NCBI RefSeq assembly: GCF_014635885.1
Contig: NZ_BMDR01000003.1
Coordinates: 1-64,000, forward strand
DNA length: 64,000 bases
Source: Acinetobacter vivianii
GTDB lineage: Bacteria; Pseudomonadota; Gammaproteobacteria; Pseudomonadales; Moraxellaceae
Direction: 5' to 3'
Position 1 is the stretch's first letter; every line of letters begins with the position of its first letter. Below, piece by piece: positions 56,454 through 64,000 of this stretch. The position numbers were made by a program, and so were the translations under genes. Below the pieces are notes generated by a model that did no database searches, was not told where the DNA came from, and saw nothing but the letters and a program-made list of their open reading frames with translations.

Positions 56454-57354
56454 TTCTGAGCCAGCCTTGCAAACTGACCACCACAATTCCAAGTAACACT
56501 AAGGCTGAACCAATCACAAAATTCAGTTCAATTTTTTCACCTAGCAACCACACACCAAAGGCCATGCCAAATAACGGGGTCAGGAAGGAAAAAACGCCTA
56601 ATCGGGAAGCCAGATAATTGCGTAATAACCAGAACCACGCCAGAAAACTGGCAAAGGATACAATCAAGGTATGAAAGGCCAAGCTGCCGATCACCAGCGG
56701 GGTAAAATGAATCGTGGCTTGTCCAAGGAATATAGCCAAGCCAAACAATAAAACAAAACTACCAGCCAGTTGATAAAACAAGGTTTGCGTGACGGCGGCT
56801 TGTGCCAGAGAAGATAAACGCACCGTAATCGTGGTTGCAGCCCAAGCAATACTCGCCGCCAACGCCAGTAAATCTCCCCATAACATTTGCTGTTCTAACT
56901 GCGTTGCACCCTGATTTGCTCGCATGAAAGTGACCACAATCCCTAAAAAAGCAATAGCAATACCGCCCCACTGCAACACACTTAAACGCTCGGAAGGAAG
57001 CTTCCAGTGCAGCCCCAAAGCCACAAAGATCGGTGCAGTATACAACAGCACCACCGCATGAGATGCAGACGTCCATTGCAAAGCTTGCGCCAGCAGAAAG
57101 AACTCTAATGAAAACAGAAAAGCGACCAATGCCCCTGCTTTGAGATTCTGGCGATTGAATAACTGACTGGCTTTATCCAGATATAACAAAGGCAACAACA
57201 GAACAGCAGCCAAACCTGAACGTAATGCAATCTGCATTAAGGGCGAAATATCGGGAGCGGCCATTTTTAAAATGACTTGTTGTAAGCCCCAGATCATACA
57301 CAGTACGATCATCAGACCTGATGCGGTTGCATCTAATGCTTTGCGCTCATCCAT
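56449..57354 (-). CDS. EamA/DMT-family transporter
   Basis: 301 residues, ten predicted helices in two EamA repeats; LCMIWGLQQVILK in helix 1 and the GVFSFLTPLFGMAFGVWLLGE stretch near residue 255 are typical. Exporter of metabolites with unknown substrate. GGGAG stands six bases before ATG. It diverges from an AraC regulator, with a perfect 34-bp inverted repeat in the shared promoter region. This is the second EamA/AraC divergent pair in the window. Confidence 0.88.
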   Translation of the reverse strand: MDERKALDATASGLMIVLCMIWGLQQVILKMAAPDISPLMQIALRSGLAAVLLLPLLYLDKASQLFNRQNLKAGALVAFLFSLEFFLLAQALQWTSASHAVVLLYTAPIFVALGLHWKLPSERLSVLQWGGIAIAFLGIVVTFMRANQGATQLEQQMLWGDLLALAASIAWAATTITVRLSSLAQAAVTQTLFYQLAGSFVLLFGLAIFLGQATIHFTPLVIGSLAFHTLIVSFASFLAWFWLLRNYLASRLGVFSFLTPLFGMAFGVWLLGEKIELNFVIGSALVLLGIVVVSLQGWLRK

Positions 57355-57395
57355 AGCACGCTCCCAACTCTATAATTTGAGAACCAATATAAGAC

Positions 57396-57429
57396 TGTCA
57401 GATTTTCATGATATAGTGAAAATCTGACA
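57396..57429. promoter_or_regulatory. 34-bp inverted repeat, operator candidate
   Basis: TGTCAGATTTTCA (57396-57408) and its exact reverse complement (57417-57429) separated by 8 bp. It lies 42 bp before the EamA start and 33 bp before the AraC start, a typical place for a regulator site controlling both. Confidence 0.75.
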
Positions 57430-57461
57430 AGACATGCGTGTTTTCGGGCAATTCTCATCTT

Positions 57462-58262
57462 ATGAAAAAGTCAGCACAAAGGATTCAGGATTTTCAGGCA
57501 ATTCCAACCTATAATGATATTCCCGCGCCGTTATGGTTAAGCGTTCGGGATGCGCCCGCAGAGACTTTTTATCCTAAACACGCACATGCTTGGGGTGAGT
57601 TTATTTATGCTTTTGATGGCGTACTTGAAGTCAATATTGAGCAAATCAATTACCTTACGCCTCCACCTTATGGCATCTGGCTACCGCCACATTTGCAACA
57701 TAGCGGGATTAACCGTAATGATGTGACCTATTGTACGCTTTATATCCATGAGTCTTTATGCCAACGGATGCCGCAACAGGCTGGGATTTTACTCTCCGCA
57801 CCACTGGTTTCTGCGCTGCTGGAACACATTCGTCATCATTCATTTTCAGAACAAGACCCAGAATATATACGCCTTCTACATGTTTTACTGGACACGTTAA
57901 CGCATGCTGAACTGGTCGGTAGTTATTTGCCCACCACCCAACATCCGGCACTGGCAAAGATCCTGACCCATTTACATGAATTTCCTGCCGATAACAGTAC
58001 CCTTGAACAACTCGCACACATGATCAATATGACCGAGCGAACCTTAGCGCGTTATAGCCAAAAAGAATTGGGGATGTCACTGCATGAGTGGCGGCAACGT
58101 TTAAAAGTCATGAAAGCCATGTCGATGCTGAATCAGGGCAAAACCATTGAGAGTATTGCCCTAGATCTAGGCTATGCCAGCTCATCGGCTTTTATTTATA
58201 TGTTTAAACGCTGGATGCATTTCACGCCCGATCAGTTTCGCAAGCTCTATCAAGGTCGTTAG
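57462..58262 (+). CDS. AraC-family regulator with cupin sensor
   Basis: 266 residues from the ATG at 57462 (a GTG eight codons earlier is possible). N-terminal cupin-like part (about 25-105; KHAHAWGEFIYAFDG and PPHLQHSG) and C-terminal AraC DNA-binding domain with helix-turn-helix segments LEQLAHMINMTERTLARY (about 186) and IESIALDLGYASSSAFIYMF (about 236). Likely binds the inverted repeat upstream and controls itself and the EamA transporter. Converges with the deacetylase gene, one base apart. Confidence 0.87.
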   Translation: MKKSAQRIQDFQAIPTYNDIPAPLWLSVRDAPAETFYPKHAHAWGEFIYAFDGVLEVNIEQINYLTPPPYGIWLPPHLQHSGINRNDVTYCTLYIHESLCQRMPQQAGILLSAPLVSALLEHIRHHSFSEQDPEYIRLLHVLLDTLTHAELVGSYLPTTQHPALAKILTHLHEFPADNSTLEQLAHMINMTERTLARYSQKELGMSLHEWRQRLKVMKAMSMLNQGKTIESIALDLGYASSSAFIYMFKRWMHFTPDQFRKLYQGR

Positions 58263-58263
58263 A

Positions 58264-59160
58264 TCAAGGTAGATCAAAACGTTTTAAATTGTCCTGTTCG
58301 TAAGGTGCATCTTCAGCTGGATAACGTAACTTTGTCTGACCTTTTTGCTTCGCCAATGACCAGATCAAACTTTCTCCAGCAGGCAAAATATCAGGATGTT
58401 GCTGATACAAAGGATCGGTATAAGCCTGTTCACTTTCAATCCATTGCCAACCTTGTTTTTCGAACGCTTCAATCACGTCATTCAAAAATGCAGCATTAAT
58501 CGCATTTACATGGAGTAGCAACACATGCTTTGGAGAATAGCCAATCGTTTCAACAGCCAGCTGATCATAATAGGCAGCCCGATCGAGTAAATGGGCAATA
58601 TACGCTTGTTTTAATCTTTCAAGTTGAGCTGTATTTTTCTGTTTTTGATAAGACAAATATTTCAGATTGTAAAACCAGTCACTGGCATCGATACTTACCG
58701 CACCTGACTGATAGCCCTGCTGTTTTAAGTATTGGGCAACGCTATCCCGCTTTTCCTGAGTATTGCCTTCTTTTAAGAAGGGATAACGATATCTGGCTAC
58801 CCAACCTGGTAAAGGACGAAAAACCTGCTCTGCACGCTGAATACCCGCAATGTACTGCTGACTAGAGATTTGATCTTTATTGAGGTTGAGATGTAATTCG
58901 CTATGATTACCAATCCGATGACCTCGTCTACCCCACTCCTTGACCAACTGTAAACCAGCATAATCCCCAATTTTAATCACACTTGGGTAAATCATACTTT
59001 TGAGCTGATGCTGTTTAAGCTGTTGTAAAATTTGCTGATTAATCTGAGTCGCTTGCGCATTCAGATCAGGATTTACGCCATCATCAAAACTGAATGCAAG
59101 CTGTTTCGCATGGCCGATGGTGGTCATTAAAAAGAGTGCGACATATAGCCATGTTTTCAT
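58264..59160 (-). CDS. Exported polysaccharide deacetylase (NodB-like)
   Basis: 298 residues with signal peptide (MKTWLYVALFLMTTIGHA). NodB motif 1 is AFSFDDG (about 24-30; Asp base and metal Asp) and motif 2 is NHSELH (HxxxH type, about 85), so a metal-dependent deacetylase of N-acetylated glycans is likely; the LLLHVNA segment may be a variant of motif 4/5. Periplasmic. I chose the ATG at 59160; an upstream in-frame ATG at 59202 would put the terminator of the preceding gene inside the coding region. Confidence 0.82.
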   Translation of the reverse strand: MKTWLYVALFLMTTIGHAKQLAFSFDDGVNPDLNAQATQINQQILQQLKQHQLKSMIYPSVIKIGDYAGLQLVKEWGRRGHRIGNHSELHLNLNKDQISSQQYIAGIQRAEQVFRPLPGWVARYRYPFLKEGNTQEKRDSVAQYLKQQGYQSGAVSIDASDWFYNLKYLSYQKQKNTAQLERLKQAYIAHLLDRAAYYDQLAVETIGYSPKHVLLLHVNAINAAFLNDVIEAFEKQGWQWIESEQAYTDPLYQQHPDILPAGESLIWSLAKQKGQTKLRYPAEDAPYEQDNLKRFDLP

Positions 59161-59177
59161 TCTATTTTTCTCATTGT

Positions 59178-59216
59178 TAAAAAATGGCGCTGATATTTTC
59201 ATAGCAGCGCCATTTT
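59178..59216 (-). terminator. Intrinsic terminator after the FAH-family gene
   Basis: Stem AAAATGGCGCTG/CAGCGCCATTTT with a 12-base loop; on the minus strand a T-run follows. It separates the FAH-family operon from the deacetylase gene. Confidence 0.82.
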
Positions 59217-59230
59217 ATTGATGGTGATGA

Positions 59231-59872
59231 TTATGCTTTTACAAAGCTATCCCAATCATATTCACCAGACTGGGTAATCAGTTTCATGGTCAACTGATCA
59301 TTGGCACGTAAAGCGCCGACACCTGCGGGTGTACCCGTCATAATCACATCGCCTGCTTCCAGACTAAAACATTGATTGATCTCAACCAGTAATGCACCAA
59401 TATCCCGAATCATATCTTTGCTAAATCCATGCTGACGCTCAACGCCATTAATGGTGAAAATGAGTTCTAACTCTTGCAAGTCACCCACTTCATCCGCTTC
59501 GATCCAGTCCGCCAAAAGACAGGCACCATCAAATGCTTTGGCACGTTCCCATGGTTCGCCTTTGGCTTTTAAATCCCCTTGCAAATCACGCAAGGTTAAA
59601 TCTAGCCCCAAGGTCACTGCACCGATCGCTTCTAAAGCTTTGGCAGGATCAGTTTCCTGAGATAAAGGATGGGTGATTTTTAAACAGATTTCACATTCAT
59701 AATGACACTCACCTAAAGCCTGATTCCAACTAATTCCTTGCGATAAAGGACTCAAACTGCTGGGTGGCTTGATAAATAAGATCGCACGATCAGGAATAGG
59801 GTTACCTAATTCTTTCGCATGTTCAGCATAATTTCGGCCTACACACACAATTTTTGAAGGACGTGTACTCAT
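59231..59872 (-). CDS. Fumarylacetoacetate hydrolase-family enzyme (YcgM-like)
   Basis: 213 residues of the FAH C-terminal fold: KIVCVGRNYAEHAKELGN at the N-terminus, LFIKPPSSL, the metal ligands in ECHYECEICLKI (E..H.E.E; about 55-66) and DLTLRDLQ (D), and the TGTPAGVGAL loop (about 178). Members act as acylpyruvate hydrolases or oxaloacetate decarboxylases; the substrate is open. Downstream of a YcxB-like gene by 33 bp, same strand. Confidence 0.88.
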   Translation of the reverse strand: MSTRPSKIVCVGRNYAEHAKELGNPIPDRAILFIKPPSSLSPLSQGISWNQALGECHYECEICLKITHPLSQETDPAKALEAIGAVTLGLDLTLRDLQGDLKAKGEPWERAKAFDGACLLADWIEADEVGDLQELELIFTINGVERQHGFSKDMIRDIGALLVEINQCFSLEAGDVIMTGTPAGVGALRANDQLTMKLITQSGEYDWDSFVKA

Positions 59873-59905
59873 GAATGTTCCTTGTTCTTTGAACCGCTGA
59901 TAAGT

Positions 59906-60403
59906 TTACTTTTTAAAACTATTTTCAAATTTGGTTTGATCTGCTGAATTTTCAAATGCACGCTTCGGTACAATGATGACCGTATGACTTTTCAGTTCCA
60001 GCATATAGGTCAGCTTGCCAATTGCAAAGGATTGGACCTCGGCATATTCGGCTCTCTGGGTTTTACCTGTTGAATACAGCTCAAAATGATCCTGATATAA
60101 ATCAACACCCTGTTCACTTTTCCCAAATTGATAGCGTACAAACTGGCGCTTGAACAACATCGGCAATAACCAGTAGCGCATCACACCTTGCATAAGCAGG
60201 AAAAAAGCACCCAGCGCAACATAATAACGCCCTACCCCAGAGAAGCCTAAATAAACGCCCCACAGGATAATGGCAATACTAATCACGGGAGTCAGAAAAC
60301 GACTAAACGTCTTTTTACCAAAAGTGACCAGAGCAAAACCATCTTGTGATTCTTCCAGATTCAGATAATAGCGCACAGAGACTGTTGGACGTTGTTCAGA
60401 CAT
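59906..60403 (-). CDS. YcxB-like membrane protein
   Basis: 165 residues with two membrane helices (about 36-52 and 58-75) and a C-terminal domain about 95-165 that contains YRFGKSEQG-like YQFGKSEQGVDLY and VIIVPKRAF, typical of YcxB-like proteins (function unknown). First gene of a pair with the FAH-family enzyme. The start ATG follows AATTTTAAAA with a weak ribosome site. Confidence 0.7.
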   Translation of the reverse strand: MSEQRPTVSVRYYLNLEESQDGFALVTFGKKTFSRFLTPVISIAIILWGVYLGFSGVGRYYVALGAFFLLMQGVMRYWLLPMLFKRQFVRYQFGKSEQGVDLYQDHFELYSTGKTQRAEYAEVQSFAIGKLTYMLELKSHTVIIVPKRAFENSADQTKFENSFKK

Positions 60404-60766
60404 TTTTAAAATTCTAACATTTGAAAAAACTGACCTATTAGAACATAAATGCTTCGCGGGGAAATCACATTTATGGCGTTTTGATACAAAATTTAAATGT
60501 GAGATTCAAATGGCCTTAATTGTTCTTTTTTATATATATTCATGTTTGATTTGCTATTTGTGAGCACTGAAAAAAATAGACATTTCTTAAGCCATTTAGA
60601 TCATTTTTATGACTCAATCCAAAGAAATAAACCTTCTGAATAAGTTTTACACAACACGACTATTTTTTAACGCTAAAAAATCTTATTAATAATCGGCAGG
60701 GATATCCTTAGTCATGAGGTATTAACCCCTGTCCACCAAATCACAAATAAAAATCAAAGGAATGTG
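60404..60766. other. AT-rich gap with an inverted repeat
   Basis: 363 bp between divergent genes. It contains TCACATTTA (60465-60473) and its exact reverse complement TAAATGTGA (60494-60502), 20 bp apart, possibly a regulator site or loop. No small gene seen. Confidence 0.4.
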
Positions 60767-62065
60767 ATGCGTTATTTGAATGGTCTACTTGTCTCTTGTA
60801 TTTTTTTAGGCATCACACAAAGTTGTTTTGCACAGATTCTGTCATGGAATGACAATATTCCCAGTGCCTTACAACCATTTCAGAACAATCCACAAACATT
60901 GGCAAGCTATACCCAAAATAATATTTTTATCTTTGGACATCCTGTAACAAAAACTGCGGTGCCGACCTTAAAAACCAATCCTCAGCCCAGTGTGAGTTTC
61001 AATTCAGCCGCGATTATTGTGCCTGTCAATGCGCAACAGGTCGCCAAAACCCTGACTGACTTTAGTCAATATGTCGGTTTATTTCCCACCTTGAAATCTG
61101 CTAAAACACTGCAACAATCAGGCAATATTGTGCAGATGAAATATCGGGTCTCAATTCCGACACCTATTCCTGTATTGAATTTCAATGAAGATGTCACCTT
61201 ACAGCATCAGATCAAATCCAATAGTATTTCTAGTCTGGTGATTGATGCGCCTATTCCCTACGGCGTAGGCAAATTTGAATGGTTTGCATTGGACGAGTAC
61301 CGTACCTTAATTACCTTGACTCAATGGGGCGATTTAAATCAACCGAAGGGTTTTATTTTTAAGAAAATTCTGAATGCTATTCCCGAAGCCAAGTTAGGTG
61401 TACCAAGTAGCAGCAATGCCTTTGTTTTGGAGGCCTTGCGCAACCGCTTTAACAAGCAGACGGTCACGCCATTAAATGCAGGACAACTCCCGACACCACA
61501 ATTAAATCCAGCTCAGCTCGCCAAAATTAGCCAGTTGATTCAGACTACACAACAACCGGTAAGCTTTATTCATGCACCCACCAGTATCCTTTATACGCAT
61601 GGGCGGGAAGCTATGCGTTTTACTACCACCTATCAATTTTATAAACAGTCACCGCAGCAACTGCAAAAATGGTTAACACCCGCTGCCTATCAGGAATTGT
61701 TTCCTCGCCAGATTAAAAAAGTCATCACCACACCGATTCAGAATCAGGGGCAAGATGCTGATATTCAGGTCAATGTCGGGCTTGGTGTTATCAATATCCC
61801 CTTCGCTTTTAAATTACATTTTAATTATCCAGAAGCGACTAAAAGTAGTTTTTATGCCAATGGAGGGGATTTAAGATTTATTAAAGGCGAGATGCGATTT
61901 ACTGAGATGAATCAAGGCACTTTATTTAAAATGACCAGCAGTATGAAAGTCGATGAGAAAGCCCCCTTTTTATTAAGAGCAATGCGAAGCCTGCCTTATC
62001 ATGAGGTTCTACCAGCCGTTGGCGGTAATGCTGTCTTTGTTCAGAAACTCAAGGCAAAAATTTGA
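60767..62065 (+). CDS. Exported protein with two SRPBCC/START-like halves
   Basis: 432 residues with a signal peptide ending CFA (about 22). The two halves look alike: SFNSAAIIVPVNAQQVAKTL then DFSQYVGLFPTLK (about 79-110) and RFTTTYQFYKQSPQQLQKWL then TPAAYQELFPRQIKK (about 290-325), each followed by a beta-rich stretch. This pattern suggests duplicated SRPBCC (START-like) hydrophobic-ligand domains in the periplasm. The ligand and any role in lipid transport are unknown. ATG at 60767 follows AAGGA at six bases. Confidence 0.65.
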   Translation: MRYLNGLLVSCIFLGITQSCFAQILSWNDNIPSALQPFQNNPQTLASYTQNNIFIFGHPVTKTAVPTLKTNPQPSVSFNSAAIIVPVNAQQVAKTLTDFSQYVGLFPTLKSAKTLQQSGNIVQMKYRVSIPTPIPVLNFNEDVTLQHQIKSNSISSLVIDAPIPYGVGKFEWFALDEYRTLITLTQWGDLNQPKGFIFKKILNAIPEAKLGVPSSSNAFVLEALRNRFNKQTVTPLNAGQLPTPQLNPAQLAKISQLIQTTQQPVSFIHAPTSILYTHGREAMRFTTTYQFYKQSPQQLQKWLTPAAYQELFPRQIKKVITTPIQNQGQDADIQVNVGLGVINIPFAFKLHFNYPEATKSSFYANGGDLRFIKGEMRFTEMNQGTLFKMTSSMKVDEKAPFLLRAMRSLPYHEVLPAVGGNAVFVQKLKAKI

Positions 62066-62070
62066 GGCAC

Positions 62071-62102
62071 AAAAAAACCGCATTTAAGCGGTTTCTTTTT
62101 TC
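62071..62102 (+). terminator. Intrinsic terminator before tRNA-Arg
   Basis: Stem AAACCGC/GCGGTTT with a six-base loop, A7 before and T6 after, between the convergent SRPBCC-like gene and tRNA. Confidence 0.88.
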
Positions 62103-62106
62103 AAAT

Positions 62107-62183
62107 TGGTGCGCTCAGAGAGATTCGAACTCCCGACCCCTTAGTTCGTAGCCAAGTGCTCTATCCAGCTGAGCTATGAGCGC
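62107..62183 (-). tRNA. tRNA-Arg (anticodon ACG)
   Basis: 77 nt with encoded CCA. On the minus strand: acceptor GCGCTCA/TGAGCGC, D-arm GCTC/GAGC, anticodon stem CTTGG/CTAAG around loop CTACGAA (ACG, decoding CGU/CGC/CGA after A34 to inosine change), T-arm GGGAG/CTCTC with loop TTCGAAT. A perfect TATAAT on the minus strand (62200-62205) lies 17 bases upstream. Confidence 0.97.
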
Positions 62184-62695
62184 ATATTTGATGGAGGGCA
62201 TTATACGCACTTTTTAGCAAAAGATAAGTCCTTTTTCCAAAGTTATCGATCAACTGGCTATAGATTCAGCACATGATCCAGATACAATCAGCGTAACGAA
62301 GCCCGTTTGACTAAAAAATATGTTATTCACCGCTATGATTAAAAATATCATCATGGGCCAATTCAAATCAGTACCTAAAAAGAACTTTAAATAGATTAGT
62401 TATTAAAATTCAATTAACTAATTAATTTTTCGATACATCATCATAAATGACTCTGTAATTTTTATAAATAATCTATAATTTCATAATATTAATAACAATT
62501 AAAATCCAGACTTTAAAATCAGATTCCAATTCTTTGTTTTATATCAATTTTATAACCCATTAAAAATATGATACATACTGCAATATTGACATTAAAGCGT
62601 TAATCAACCAATACTAATTGGTATATTATGAGACAGGAGTCACATAATTATTAAGCTAAATAAAACAAAACTTTAATAATTATAGGTATATCGAC
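62184..62695. other. AT-rich region between tRNA-Arg and the repeat protein gene
   Basis: About 510 bp with no gene. It carries the minus-strand tRNA promoter at the left end. At the right, TTGACA (62587) and a TATTAT-like run near 62624 may be promoter elements for the repeat gene. An inverted repeat ACCAAT-ACTA-ATTGGT (62607-62622) sits between them. Confidence 0.45.
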
Positions 62696-64000
62696 ATGTT
62701 ATTTAAAAATATTTTATCACCAATTACGGGTATTCTCTCGCTTTCGAGTAGTAATAGCCAAGCAACGGCGCCAGTTCCTGTTAACACTGTATCGACAACA
62801 AATCATGTTCAGGTCGAAGATACCACCATCACCAATAATAGTAATGGTTCAGGTGATGGTTTATTAGGCGGTGTTATCACAGGCAATGGTCATCAAAATT
62901 ACGGTGTTGGGGTTGGTAACGCCCAAGATCTTAATTTTCCTTTCCCTTTTACGACAGCTTTTCATTCATTAGGCAACTCATTCCCTTGGCTTGGAGGTAC
63001 GTCATCCGTAAATACGGCGACGACAACATCTTCGACTCACGTCCAAGACAATGACATTATCAATAACAGCAATACTGGCGTAGGTGCCGGGAATGGCAGC
63101 AATGGCGGTTTGTTAAGTGGTATCGCTTCTGGAAACGGCGACCATAATTATGGCGTTGGGAATGGCAACGGAGATGATGCCAATCTTACGACACCTGTTA
63201 CAGTGCCATTCGAAGCTTTAGGTAATTCTGTTGCAGCGCTTGGTAATGGCGATCTGGAGTCAGTTAATACGACACCAACCAGCTCAACTACACTCATTGA
63301 AGACAATGACACCACCAATAATAGCAATACTGGCACTGGTGCTGGGAACGGCAATGGTGGGGGCTTATTGAATGGTGTGGCAGCAGGAAATGGCGAACAC
63401 AATTATGGCATTGGTAATGGAAACGGTGATGATGCCACAGTCACGATTCCATGGACGACACCTGTTCAAGCGGTAGGTAATTCGATTGCTGGCTTGGGTG
63501 GTGGTGATGTGAATTCTATAAATACAGCACCGATCTCCTCCTCTACCCACATTCAAGATAATGACACCATCAATAACAGCAATACAGGTACTGGTGCTGT
63601 GGGCAACGGCAGTGGTGGTGGCTGGTTAAATGGTGTCGGTGCTGGAAATGGTGAACAGAACTATGGCATCGGCAATGGTAACGGTGATGATGCCAGTATC
63701 ACGACACCCGTCACAGCACCATTTCAGGTACTCGGCAATTCAGTTGCAGGTCTTGGTGGCGGTGATGTGAACTCCGTCAATACAGCCCCAACTTCAGCTT
63801 CTAATGTGATTCAAGACAACGATACAACTGACAACAGCAATCAAGGTACAGGTGTCGGAGGCTCAGGTAATGGCTTAGGTGGCTTACTCAACGGCATTAG
63901 TGCAGGCAATGATGAACATAATTACGGAATTGGCAATGGCAACGGTGACGATGCCAGCGTAACCGTACCGTGGACTACGCCAGTGCATGTACTCGGCAAC
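62696..64000 (+). CDS. Gly/Asn/Asp-rich tandem-repeat protein, 3' end beyond window
   Basis: Uninterrupted frame of at least 435 codons from ATG 62696 to the last base of the window. ATAGG stands about nine bases upstream. After a 41-residue start (MLFKNILSPITGILSLSSS, not a clear signal peptide) come repeats of about 76, 85, 85 and 86 residues and a partial fifth. Each has a DND-TTNNSNTG start, a G/N-rich NGEHNYGIGNGNGDDA core, then TPV, GNS(V/I)AGLG and SVNTAPTSS. No cysteine was seen. Acidic Asp/Asn/Gly repeats fit a secreted, perhaps calcium-binding or biofilm-surface protein, but no named family is recognised and function is unknown. Confidence 0.82.
   Translation, partial: MLFKNILSPITGILSLSSSNSQATAPVPVNTVSTTNHVQVEDTTITNNSNGSGDGLLGGVITGNGHQNYGVGVGNAQDLNFPFPFTTAFHSLGNSFPWLGGTSSVNTATTTSSTHVQDNDIINNSNTGVGAGNGSNGGLLSGIASGNGDHNYGVGNGNGDDANLTTPVTVPFEALGNSVAALGNGDLESVNTTPTSSTTLIEDNDTTNNSNTGTGAGNGNGGGLLNGVAAGNGEHNYGIGNGNGDDATVTIPWTTPVQAVGNSIAGLGGGDVNSINTAPISSSTHIQDNDTINNSNTGTGAVGNGSGGGWLNGVGAGNGEQNYGIGNGNGDDASITTPVTAPFQVLGNSVAGLGGGDVNSVNTAPTSASNVIQDNDTTDNSNQGTGVGGSGNGLGGLLNGISAGNDEHNYGIGNGNGDDASVTVPWTTPVHVLGN
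62819..64000 (+). repeat. In-frame ~255-bp tandem repeats
   Basis: Units begin at 62819, 63047, 63302, 63557 and 63815 (the last cut by the window end). Spacing is 228, 255, 255 and 258 bp, always in frame. The first unit is the most diverged; differences between later ones are largely at third codon positions, showing selection on the protein. Confidence 0.88.

Noticed and set aside
62107..62183. tRNA-Arg as an integration site of a genomic island
   Set aside because: No integrase, no repeated tRNA 3' end and no island-like genes within the window on either side.
63148..63556. Minus-strand frames under the repeat protein
   Set aside because: They follow from the repeat DNA; the plus-strand frame is open throughout and varies mainly at third codon positions.
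62819..64000. CRISPR-like direct repeats at the right end
   Set aside because: The ~255-bp units are in-frame coding repeats with no short identical repeats or unique spacers.

Overview
The window looks like chromosomal DNA of an Acinetobacter-type gammaproteobacterium (Moraxellaceae). The base composition is AT-rich (roughly 40% GC by eye). Other signs are the clpX/clpP/tig block beside TonB-dependent siderophore receptors, the metX-metW pair, the Entner-Doudoroff plus gluconate cluster and the lrgA/lrgB-like and DUF2147 genes. No transposase, integrase, phage, rRNA or CRISPR array was seen. Most of the window is ordinary core genome, with compact genes separated by clear intrinsic terminators.

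Layout. 0.3-2.6 kb: a YfiR-YfiN-YfiB c-di-GMP signalling operon. 2.6-10.2 kb: envelope and lipid genes (metallophosphoesterase, PLD-family lipoprotein, PlsC), a 46-residue membrane peptide, HflX, an LrgA/LrgB-like pair and two tandem DUF2147 paralogues. 10.4-16.4 kb: Prc protease, NagZ, a hairpin-rich REP-like element, a methyltransferase and an alpha/beta hydrolase fused to a PilZ domain. 16.7-26.8 kb: ProA, gluconate uptake and Entner-Doudoroff genes (gntK, GntP-type permease, eda, edd) and ackA-pta. 26.8-31.8 kb: an EamA transporter with a divergent AraC regulator, class I fumarase and two exported small proteins. 32-35.6 kb: clpX, clpP, tig. 35.8-41.6 kb: two TonB-dependent receptors with Fur-box-like sites, and piuC. 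41.7-46.2 kb: a leucine-rich leader peptide and leuA, then metX-metW and a Sel1-repeat protein. 46.3-50.1 kb: two small unknown ORFs, rdgB, an AEC transporter and tatABC. 50.2-54 kb: a Tat-exported PhoX-family phosphatase behind a Pho box, an NRDE protein and lgt. 54-62.2 kb: wrbA, a YihY protein, a second EamA/AraC pair with a perfect 13-bp-arm operator, a deacetylase, an FAH-family enzyme, a YcxB-like protein, a protein with two SRPBCC-like halves and tRNA-Arg(ACG). 62.7-64 kb: the 5' part of a long open frame made of ~85-residue Gly/Asn/Asp-rich repeats that runs off the window.

How the genes work together. c-di-GMP made by YfiN under YfiR/YfiB control could be read by PilZ proteins such as the hydrolase-PilZ fusion; that link is inference. 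Gluconate is imported, phosphorylated and split by Edd/Eda, while AckA-Pta handles acetyl phosphate. Iron starvation probably induces both receptors, and PiuC commonly accompanies PiuA/Fiu receptors. TatABC is the export route needed by the adjacent PhoX, whose promoter carries PhoB-type repeats. Leucine supply is probably sensed by translation of the leader peptide before leuA.

The least explained items are the terminal repeat protein, the hydrolase-PilZ fusion, the leuA leader (a clear leader peptide without an obvious classical terminator), the 34-bp inverted repeat at 57396-57429 and the overlapping small ORFs at 46364-46908.
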